Shown here: positions 55,101-64,000 of the stretch, one piece after another
How positions within the stretch are numbered: position 1 is the first letter of the stretch
Layout: every line of letters begins with the position of its first letter
Notes under the pieces: model-generated
The model's input: only the letters and a program-made list of their open reading frames with translations
Databases searched by the model: none
What the model was told of the DNA's origin: nothing
Made by a program: the position numbers and the translations under genes
Source: Yamagishiella unicocca
Taxonomy: Eukaryota; Chlorophyta; Chlorophyceae; Chlamydomonadales; Volvocaceae
Assembly (NCBI GenBank): GCA_003116995.1
Contig: BDSL01000046.1
Coordinates: 496,001-560,000, forward strand
Length of the DNA: 64,000 bases
Direction of reading: 5' to 3'

Positions 55101-58100
55101 GCGGCCCTGTCAGGGCCGGGCGACACCATCCTCCATGAGCTCTTCCTGCAGGTGGGAGCCGACTGGGCAGGCGGTTGGGTCTGGGCAGGCCCCGGCAGGT
55201 GGCGGGGCCTCGGGGGGGAAGGGCAGGGCTGGGCGCCCGACACATCACATTTGGGGGGGAACGAAGGGGAACGATATTTCCCCACAAGGAAGAGTAGTTT
55301 CCCCGAAGGGGAATGTAAAGCTAAACATACGTGGTATCGGGCTGCAGAGGCGACCTCGCCGCCCTCCGGGGGAATGGAGGACACGCTCCATCCTGGGTCG
55401 TGCACGTGTTAATGTGCCGCTTAGCCGCGGAAGCCGAGGGGAATGTTACATGTGTGTATGTCCCTGCGTGTGTGTGGCTGTGCGTTGCCATCCGCAGGTT
55501 GGCCCGCAGAGTCTGTACCCCATTCCCGTCAGGATCAGCAACATGTTCGAGGACAACGAGGCAACGGACACCGGTGAGTTGGAGGGCGGGTGACGGCGGG
55601 TTGGCGATATTCCACACCGCCAAGCACTGTGAGGCGGGTTAGAGACTAAACCCGTGCTCCGATACATGGGGGGTAGAGACGGGGTGTCGAGAGGACACAC
55701 GACGGGGAGGTTCAGGGCACCTACGTGTGTGTATGCAGCTCGCAGGGAGCCCGTCCCTGCTGGTCGTCTCATGGAGCCGAAAAGGGCTACTTCCTTTGCC
55801 GTACAGAAACGGCATGGTCGTACGGCATGGATACCCTGAGGGGTGCCTGCCCTGAAGGGTGCCTGCCCACACTGAGACAAGCATCGCTGCCCGGAGTGGA
55901 AGTGGCAGCACCGTAGCACCGCAGGCTTACGCGTGCCCTTACTTGCCGCGCACCCTCCCCCGTCCAGGTGCGGTGCGGCGCTTCTTTTACACGGATGCCC
56001 GGCTGGGCGTCAGTGCGCAGGCGCAGGGGCTGCAGGCCGTGCAGTATGCCGCCGACATGCAGCTCGACATCGTGCTGCGCCGCTCGCCGCGCGACTCCAT
56101 CTACGTGCCGCAGCTGACCATCACGTGCGCTCCAGGGGGCCGGGCGTGTGGACGGGCGCGGGCGTAGTGGAGGGCTGTTGGGTGGCGGCAGCACCTGTGC
56201 AGGACGTGACCTGTGCGATCCGAGGACGGCGACCGGCTCAGTGCCATCGCCCGCCTCCCTCGCCATAGCTTCGTAACCTGTCTCCTTGCCCTGTTTGGTC
56301 TGGCAAAGGGATGCAGCACAGCTAGCGTTGTTCCTCGTCCTTCCGCCGGTTTCTGTTGTCGCTGCTCCTACCAAAGCTCCGTGGTCCACCAACGCATTGT
56401 GTCACGGCCCTGCGCACGAGCACTTGCGGTGACCGAACACATGGGCGCAACTGCCGCCAAACACATGGGCGTAACACATCGCGCCGTGGTGCTGCAGGTA
56501 CGCAGCCTGGGAGACCACCACGCTCAGCGTCGTCAATCTGGACACCGACGAGGCCAACGTGATGCGGGACGCCTCCTTCCAGGTCACCTACGCCAACGAG
56601 GACGACCTCAACGGCCGCTTCTGGTAGGCGCTCAGCCGCCCGCCGCGAAACGTGGGCCAAGATATGGACCGCCTTGCGCCTGCTTGCATGCGGCTAAGAG
56701 GGGTATGAGGGTAGTGATGCTGAGCCCTCCCTCCTGTCATGGCTGGTATCCGGCTGGCCACCAGGGCATTGCCGCTGGCTCCAGGTCACGCGAGGCATCA
56801 CCCGCCCCTCGGGAAGATGACCGCTCAGGGTTGCCGCCTACTGTCCCCGCCCCTGATGCCTGGGGCCCTTGGACCCGCACCGCCATTCACCTCAGTACCC
56901 GCAGCCACTGGAGTCCATTAACGGTCATCCTTCTGTGCACCTTTCCCTTACCCCGTTCCCACACTCCTACACCCGCTCAAGTGCGTTGCGCCCGCGCGCA
57001 ATGCCGCACCTCCCATATGCCTGTCACCCCTCCATCCCGGTGTCACGAGCCCTGGCCCCGTACCCTCCTTCCTCCCTATATAGGTACGCGTGGCGAACGG
57101 TCCTCATCGTCTTTGAGGTGGTGCTGGCCTTCCCCGCGTTCATGCTGGCGGTGTTCCGCTACATCCGCAAGAAGCGCGAGCAGACAGATGTGGTGCGTCA
57201 CGTCCGCCGAGCACCCGCATGCTGCTGATGCTGATGCTGCTGGAGACAGGCCAGTCTGCTCCTGGCGTTGCAGCAAGTCCCAGCACCCTGACTCATTGGC
57301 CCCCACGAGCCCGCATGCTGTGTTGGTGGACGTTTTGGCCGCTGCTGAGCGGATTCCTCGGAGCCTCGCGACCCTGTGATCGCTGTGGAGAGGATTCCGC
57401 CCGGTTCCCCGTATGCCAAACCGAAAGCGCCCGCCTGACCTCTGTCCCACAGGATTTACTCGTGTACGCCGGCGTTTGCTTCGCTGACTTCGGCTCGTTT
57501 GCGCTGGCCATGGTGCTGTTGGTGGTCACACTCTACTACCTCATCCTCTACAAGCTGCAGGAAGAGGTGGGCTGCAACCGGGCGTTTGGTGCATGGCGGG
57601 ACACCACGTCAAGCCGTTAATGCCGCCGGGCCTTTTGGATCTCTTCCCACCCCTGGGCCTCGGTTCATGCCATTGAATTACCAACTCACCGCACTCAATC
57701 CCTACGGCTCAGGTATACTTTCTCATGTTGCCAGATAGCCAGCTCAAGAACTTCCGCACCACAGTCATCCTGGCCATCGTGGGTCAGACGCTCGGGCTGC
57801 TGTGGATGCTTTGGAAGCAGGTGCGGGGGGGACCAGCGCGCACGGCCTGCCTGCGGCGGTGTCCCGTTTGCAGCACCCAGCACAGCAGCGAAACACCGGC
57901 TCCCTCAGGGTGGGCTCCGGAAGCGCACGCCCCAGCACGAGCTGCTCAGGGCTGTGGTAACACCCGCCATGACAGCCTGTAGGCACGTCTCCTCTCATAT
58001 TTTACCTAGTGTCACAAGTGGCGAATGTCCCGGAACCAACTGCGCAGCCGATCCTCTGTCGGCCGGGCAACGGCTACCCAGACCAATCCAAAATGACCAG

Positions 58101-61100
58101 CTCGGAGCCCTGACCGCACTTATTGTTGGCAGGTCCGCACGGACGTGTTCTTCATTGATTGGGAGAAGGCGCGCAAGGTGCTCAGCAAGGAGGGTGAGTA
58201 GAGGGTTCATCCACACCTCGCCGCCTCCCACCAGCGGCCTGCTCGCCTCCGAGCTTCGATGTCTGGGTTACACTCGCCAGCACGCAGCTACACGCCCGTC
58301 CGCGCCAGGAAATCCCTTGTATGTCACGTGGCAGCGTGGGAATCATCCTCTCCCCTTTCGGTCGCTTACATGCTCCTCCACATCTCCCTGCCGTTGCCCA
58401 AACGGCCAACACGCAAGCTTTCATACATCGTGCATGATGTCTTCGTGCATGCCATCCCGATTGCTGAGTAATGGCTACTGCGAACTCATGCTGCGCCGGC
58501 AGGTTCCAAAGAGGAGCCCGCGCCCGTGGCCTGCTGGCGCATGCTCATGGTCGCCAACGAGTTCAATGAGCTCCAGACCGTGAGGGTCACATACCCCGCG
58601 TTTACGCTGCTGATGATGGTGCGTGCCGGTGTCCGCAGCTGAGCGCAGCGCAAACCAGCTGCATGTGGCAACGTTTTTCAGCTGCAGGGCAGGCCAGTGC
58701 ACTGTCGTCAAAGGCAAAAAACGAAAAAAACGACGACAACGTATTGCCGGTTTGCAGGCGGTGCCCATGTGTCGTGACCTCACGATGCACGTTCGCTGCC
58801 AAACGGCTCGCCGCTGTCTTCGGGCCCCGCCCAGCAGGCTCCGTGCTGTCGTCGCTCTGACGTCTTCCTATGCGCTTCCTGCCTGTCGCCCGCAGGTGAT
58901 GATCCTAGAGGGCGCCAACGTGATCGCAGCTGGCGACGTGACGCCGGACGCCAACGACTACAAGGATTACGAGGGCGTCACGACCTCCATCATCCTCCGG
59001 TTCGGAGTGGAGGCCTTCTTCTTCCTGGTGCTCTTCCTGGGCCAGGTGCGGCGCGTTGGTCGTGTAACCTCACTGCCTCGTGAGGCCGCACCCCATGGTC
59101 GTGGTCATGGTCCAATTCCTATGGCTCCTGGGTGCCCAGAAGCAGGGTGCTCACCACTACCAGTACTTACCTTTCCGTGCCCACCCGTTTCTGACCACTC
59201 GGCTGCCCCGATCCCAACACGCGCAACACGGCTCGCAGTACCTATTCAAGCGACTGCTGTACTACCCGTACGTCGCCAACCCGGTGACTCAGTTCATTGA
59301 CCTGATGTTCCTCGCCAACATCTCCACTGTCATCTTCGACGACACGCACAGCGGCTACTACATCCACGGCAGGAACCAGGCGCAGCACTCCGACACGACG
59401 CTAAGGTAAACCATCACTCCGACACGACGCAACACACGAACAAAGGTAACACACGAACAAAAATCGCTTCGATGCCAGTCGCCATAGCGCTTGAGATGTG
59501 TGTGCGCACGGCAAGTGATCGTAATCGAGGCCGTTGGCAACCAGCGATGTTGATTCATTGTAACAGATTGGCCAGTACGGCGTTAATCCTAATAATCTCG
59601 GAGACGTAAGCGTCCTTCCACACTGAGGCCACTCTTATCCTCGCCGCACCCAGGGAGCTCAACCAGGAGCTGCTCAAGGAGGAGGAGGGCCTGACCGCCC
59701 AGCGTGGTCTAGTGAACTCCACCGGCAATGCCAAGCTGGCCGACAACCAGCTGTTCCTCATGTACGTCACCGACGCCATCCGCAAGACCTACGACGCCAA
59801 GATGCTGCAATTGGTACAGCAGGTGGGCGCCTGGGGGCGGGTCGCTGGGAATGTGCCGTGCTGTGCGGGAGCATTGCCGGAGACATGGGACCGCTGTGCA
59901 CTATTTGAACTTCGCGTAAGGTGTGAGCACCGTTGACAAGAAAGAAAGCCAAAGGTAGTGCATAAGCCGAGCTAGGTGACTGGCATCCATGTTTGTCGCT
60001 GCACCGTTGAAGCGGTGTCATGATGACGTGAGGGGCTCGAAGGGCAGAGGCGGACTTTCAACTCCAGCAACACCCGGGCGAGCCCACCCTTTGCAGGCAA
60101 CTAATGACGCGCGCAACCGCAAGGGCATGGTCAGCACCTTCCTGCGGGGCAGCGGCCGACAGCGAGAGAACGTGTTGAACGCGTACCAGGAGATCATGCT
60201 GCTGTTCAAGCAGATGATCGACGACGTGGAGCGCAACCAGGGGACGCAGGTGGGCAGGGGCTGGGTCTGTGGCTTGATGACCCCCGACCCCGACTGGGGA
60301 ACCCCGAACAGCGCAAGAAGAGCAGCAGGGCTGGTGGGGCATGGATCGGGTGCGGAGTTCCCGGTAACAGTAAAAGCACTGAACCTCTCGTTCGCGGCAG
60401 ACGAAGCAGCCGGGGGTCTCCGCCTGGATTGGCAGCCGGGTTGTGAAGTTCAGAAAATTTCTCTTCACAGCCACGTCAGCATGTGTTCGTGCAATCGTAC
60501 TGTAGAGAGATCACGTGCTTCGCAGTCCGCCGTCGTCTGTACAAGATGGCTTGGGTTGCGCGGCGCTGGACTGACGCGACTGGTCCGGTCACAGCGGTCG
60601 CGACCACGTCGCCGTGTTGCCCGTGCTCCGAAGCCAGCCTCACTCTCCCGGCTGGGGCTGCCGCCCTCGCAGGTGACTGACCCCACATACATCCAGATGG
60701 TGCTGCAACTGCCACCGGAGAGCTCCCAAAACAGCCCCGCCTTCGTACACGACTACTTCTCATCATTCACGAGCATCATATTTATCGGTGTCGAGGTGAG
60801 GTTTGCACCGCCATGGCGTCCTGCTGTGGCTTCCGGTATTTCTTCCCACCCGCAACGCAGCATCTCCCTGCCGTCCACGCGCCGGGGCGAGGACCGCGCA
60901 CCTTCCAAAAGCCCTCGCCCGATGTACGGGTTAATTACTGTGCTCGCACACGGCTTTCCGCCATCTACCAATCATCCAACAACGCTCCCTGCTTCCGCCG
61001 CCAACCGCAACAGCCTCGGCTGTTTGTGTACGAGGCGCTGTTCTTCTGCGCTATCGACATGGACCTCAAGAACGTCGCTCTGTCGGCGCTGCTGACCTTC

Positions 61101-61193
61101 GTCATGAGCCGCGTCCTGGCGTACGTGCGCAACATGTTCGGCGAGGACAACATCTCGCAGAAGACCCTGGTGGACCGCCATTTCCTCATCTGA
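52162..61193 (+). CDS. MKS3: Meckelin (TMEM67/MKS3), ciliary transition-zone membrane protein
   Basis: Twenty exons join in phase from ATG 52162 to TGA 61193: 52162-52354, 52448-52791, 53077-53255, 53854-54051, 54711-54872, 55037-55151, 55498-55573, 55968-56124, 56498-56623, 57084-57192, 57453-57566, 57713-57820, 58133-58193, 58503-58618, 58896-59045, 59239-59405, 59654-59822, 60097-60249, 60673-60795, 61014-61193. The product is 999 residues, close to the animal protein (about 995). It has a signal peptide (FALLAGLWLSCCLGPARS), a Cys-rich ectodomain (CADC, CISCDGS, CVVCPSG, CNAVANLC), MPWLFYQGS, then about seven membrane segments from about residue 520. Later landmarks are VRTDVFFIDWEKARKVL, GYYIHGRNQAQHSDTTLR and the terminal KTLVDRHFLI. 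Meckelin is a core MKS-module protein of the transition zone that gates entry into the cilium. No frame break is seen. In exon 10 the donor may be at 57190 or 57193; both keep the frame. Confidence 0.95.
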
Positions 61194-61984
61194 AGCAACG
61201 CCGCCACTTTAAACTGCGGGTACACGTGCACTCCGCCGTTCTTATGCATGGATGCGGGCTTGCCGCCATCTGCGGCGCACGGTTTTGCCAAATGGGTTGT
61301 GACGAACATCGAGCGCGTTCAGTTTGCTGGCCTTGGTGAAGGAGCTTGGGGGGAAGGTGAAGGAGGGGGAGAGGAAAATGCATGGGCAGGAGTGCTGACC
61401 CCTGAGGGGACATGCTGATGGGAGGAGGAATGAGGTCAGACATTATGTCTGGCCTGGCGTTGAGCACATCTCAACCGCTATTCGGTGCACATGATATTGT
61501 GGGCTCACGCATGGATGGATGTATGACAAGGTGAAGTCCAGCGGGCAGGTCCGAGAAACGATATACTAATCCGTGATTGTCTGATTCCGTTTTATGCCTG
61601 TGACGTCACGGGGCTTGACGGATAGTGCACGCGTGCGAACGTCATTATGGATTTGAGAGGGGCCATTTCCAAGTTTGACGCCACCAATGCGATCCTAAAA
61701 AACGTTCTCGTCGTCCTCGAGGGTCCTTGCAGCATGGCGCAAAGGGCTTTTGCCCCGTCTTGTCCCATGGGACGGCCATGCATGTCGCATCTAGTCTTTT
61801 TGCCGCCCAACAGCACATGAAACTTTGTACAGGTTATTGTTTTTACATATGCCACGGGTAGGGGGTACATTTTTGGGTTCTACCAATCTATTAGGGAAAC
61901 GGTAGGGGTTAACTTCACCAACGACTGACGCGAAGAAACGCATTGTCTACTTGCTTTGTATATGCTAAACTGCATCCGTTGAAA
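61194..61984. other. Meckelin 3' flank and GST upstream region
   Basis: Same-strand intergenic region of 790 bp. I see no ORF worth calling and no clear poly(A) or TATA signal; it should contain the meckelin 3' UTR and the GST promoter. Confidence 0.4.
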
Positions 61985-63856
61985 ATGCAGACCCTACGTA
62001 CCCAGAATGTCAAAGCGTTCGGGAGCGCCTCGCCCCGACCGCAGCTCGCCACTCTTGCGCGCTCTCGATGCAGTGTCGCTGTGAAAGCGCAGATTAAGCT
62101 GTACACCAATCCTGGGTCCCGCGGCAAGATTACCGAATGGTGCGCAAACAGCGACGACGTGCGGTCTTTCGCGCTCCGCACTTGATCACCTGCAGTCTCG
62201 CGAATAACACAGGCCATCCTTCGTGTAACAATTTGATCTTCATCTCTGGCACAACAGGTACCTGGCAGAGCTGAATGTCCCTCACGAGCTCGTCTCCGTG
62301 GACATGCGACGCGGCGAGCACAAGACTCCGTCGTTCTTGGCAATCAACCCATTTGGCAAGGTATTCGGCCTAAGCAGATGGAAACACCAACTGTCCGGGG
62401 ACGGGGATGGATGCGTAGACGCGACGCCGCGCCGGGAACGCCACAGCTGGTGCCAAAATGGCGCTGGGCGTGAAGGGGTCTTGCCACCCCACTGCGGCAG
62501 TGAAGCAATGTTTCCATGCCGACAGAAACCTACTCCATATCCCCGTAGCCCGTTGGTTGGGTTGTGACGGGTTGTCCTTAAATCGACGCTTCGACTATTC
62601 GCCGCACCGCATCTGTATCCTTCCCTCGCCTGGCTCACACCCTTGCTGTTAACGCAATCAGCCGGACTGACCCCCCGACCCCGCCTCTCAGGTCCCCGCC
62701 ATGACGGACGGCGACCTGCCCCTGTTCGAGAGCGGCGCCATCCTGCTGCACCTTGCCAACAAGTACGGCAAGCTGGGCAGTGACGAGCTGGGTACGGCGG
62801 CGCAGTGGACGCTGTTCGCCAACTCGACGCTCTCCGAGGCTTTCTTCAACGACCGCCAGAGGTGCGCGGGGTGGCGGCATTGAGGGCGGCTTGAGGGCGG
62901 CGCTGGGATGAACCTCGTGGGATTTGGGACCCCGAGTATAGAGCCCGGCCTTTACGGCCGGGAGCACATGTATGGCGTGCCTATAGGGCATTGGGCTGCA
63001 AGGAAGCTGGCGTGGGGGGGAGGGGCGGGGTGCGGATGGCGAACAGGATGCGCTGCCGTGGGTTCCCCGACCTAGTGCAGCCCAGCTGACAGCGCACCGA
63101 ACTACCGATACCGGCGCCGTGCGAAGTTGGGCCGCCGTGCTTGTTCGGCGATGGCCGCGCGACGCGCCCGCCCTGCCTCCCGGCCGTCGCTAGCTGGGTG
63201 GGACAAGCCGACAACTCCGTCGCTCCCCTGCCGCCGCCTCGCATTCTCCCGCACCCGAACATGCGTCCACCCGGAACATGCTCATTACCTCTCAGGGCCA
63301 CCCAGATGCCAGTCATGCTGCGAACCCTGGACGAGCTGCTTTCCAAGAAGCCCTTCTTGACCGGTGAGATCCCCGCCTTGAAGGGGGGAGGGGAACACAC
63401 TGGCGCTGCATCCACCAGCCCCTTGCTCTGTGTTGATTGTCGAGTTGCGTTGCTCGTCACGTTGTTTTGCGCGCCGCTCTGGGGGGATGACCCCCGCTCG
63501 CGTACTGAGCTGAAGGCCTGCCCCTGGCCCCCTCTACCCCCGCCTCCCCACCACCACCACCACCGCCATCAGGAGACCAGTTCAGCGTCAGCGACATCGC
63601 CGTGGGGTCGTACCTGCTGTACCTGCCGCTGTTCTTCCCGGATCTGGATCTGACGCAGTACCCAGCTGTGTGGACGTACATGCAGAAGATCTCGGACCGG
63701 CCCACGTGCCCTGCGCCGTACAAGGAGGCCATGACGGGTAGGCCGAGCAGCCGGGGCGGGTGTGCGGCCCTGGGTTTCGCTGTTGGCTCAGCACACTGCA
63801 CACCTGGTGACGGGCCAGTGCGCAGGAGGCCTAGGCAGCCTCCGCTCCCCGATTAA
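61985..63856 (+). CDS. Glutathione S-transferase, probably plastid-targeted; 3' end unresolved
   Basis: Exons 61985-62139, 62258-62360, 62692-62861, 63296-63363 and 63573-63737 join in phase; the last frame then runs to a stop at 63856 if no further intron is used. Residues 1-35 (MQTLRTQNVKAFGSASPRPQ and SRCSVAVKAQ) are Ser/Arg/Ala-rich, without acids, and read as a chloroplast transit peptide. The thioredoxin-like N-domain follows: IKLYTNPGSRGKITEWYLAE with the candidate catalytic serine 45, and FESGAILLHLANKYG, which carries the ESxAI glutathione-binding motif. The all-helical C-domain includes LRTLDELLSKKPFLTGDQFS and the N-capping box VSDIAVGSYLLYLP. GSTs conjugate glutathione to electrophiles or reduce peroxides; the subfamily is uncertain. 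An upstream in-frame ATG at 61943 is less likely to be the start because the one at 61985 begins the transit-peptide-like region. A last exon might lie beyond 63.86 kb. Confidence 0.85.
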
Positions 63857-64000
63857 ATGCCGCAGCTTAGGCCCGTGGGGCTGCAGCGGCCATGACGCTG
63901 ACTGCCACAGCAGTGCAACCTCCTCGACCTCCTCGCGCACGACTCTGCTCAGAGCATCACCCGTTGGCGCCCTCAACGCCGGAGCTCCCGCCGGATGTCG
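63857..64000. other. Right edge, no feature called
   Basis: Sequence beyond the GST read-through stop. It may still hold a terminal GST exon or 3' UTR; an AG acceptor candidate at about 63865 is followed by an open frame to the window edge. Confidence 0.3.

Noticed and set aside
56213..57379. 388-codon + strand ORF inside the meckelin gene
   Set aside because: It spans meckelin introns in a frame different from the exons; no protein-like pattern, and meckelin exons 9 and 10 explain the conserved sequence.
59989..61095. 368-codon + strand ORF inside the meckelin gene
   Set aside because: Covers exons 18-20 and their introns in mixed frames; the true exons join in phase without it.
1..64000. 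Bacterial-type systems (CRISPR, prophage, operonic defence islands)
   Set aside because: Gene structure is spliced and eukaryotic throughout; the tandem repeats lack CRISPR spacer-repeat organisation and there are no ribosome-binding-site-led operons.

Overview
This window reads as nuclear DNA of a green alga, most likely a volvocine or other chlamydomonadalean chlorophyte. It is GC-rich. Nearly every gene is broken into many short exons by introns with GTGCGT/GTGAGT-type donors, and introns and intergenic DNA carry many GC-rich mini- and microsatellites. A plant-type MGDG synthase with a transit-peptide-like N-terminus sits near a ciliary transition-zone protein (meckelin), so the organism is both photosynthetic and ciliated. 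I recognise no rRNA, tRNA, CRISPR array or bacterial operon. Coordinates below were worked out by hand by joining exons at GT-AG sites and checking that phases and frames agree.

Layout, left to right. 1-4801 (-): VHS-GAT (TOM1-like) trafficking adaptor, running off the left edge. 4.8-8.4 kb: no recognised gene; an 86-bp tandem repeat and copies of a dispersed repeat. 8419-9156 (+): single-exon eIF6. 11271-15691 (-): a coiled-coil + T1/BTB (KCTD-like) + PHR protein. 15.7-26.4 kb: gene-poor and repeat-rich, with weak ORFs, a MITE-like inverted-repeat array, a 70-bp minisatellite and a pair of 120-bp direct repeats about 5 kb apart. 26366-29540 (-), perhaps starting as far as 31844: a protein with a nuclease-like region and a C-terminal kinase-like domain, resembling the Crinkler/REase-kinase class. 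32.5-33.2 kb: diverged tandem repeats. 36065-40521 (-): MGDG synthase. 41312-44403 (-): LARGE-like (GT49) glycosyltransferase. 46067-48017 (+): thioredoxin-fold protein with a helical C-terminal extension. 48791-51686 (-): an unrecognised multi-exon membrane protein, divergent from 52162-61193 (+), a complete 20-exon meckelin (TMEM67/MKS3) gene. 61985-about 63.86 kb (+): glutathione S-transferase whose 3' end is not resolved.

The genes do not form one pathway; this is a normal mixed eukaryotic neighbourhood. Two juxtapositions may matter: MGDG synthase and the GT49 gene lie head-to-tail on one strand, and the unknown membrane protein shares a short (about 475 bp) intergenic region with meckelin.

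The most unusual signals are structural. In three unrelated genes the exon-intron boundary (5' splice site) itself has been tandemly duplicated, eight times in the thioredoxin gene. In addition, the start of one intron in the VHS-GAT gene and of one in the BTB-PHR gene carry the same roughly 85-bp sequence directly downstream of the 5' splice site, as an introner-like element would.
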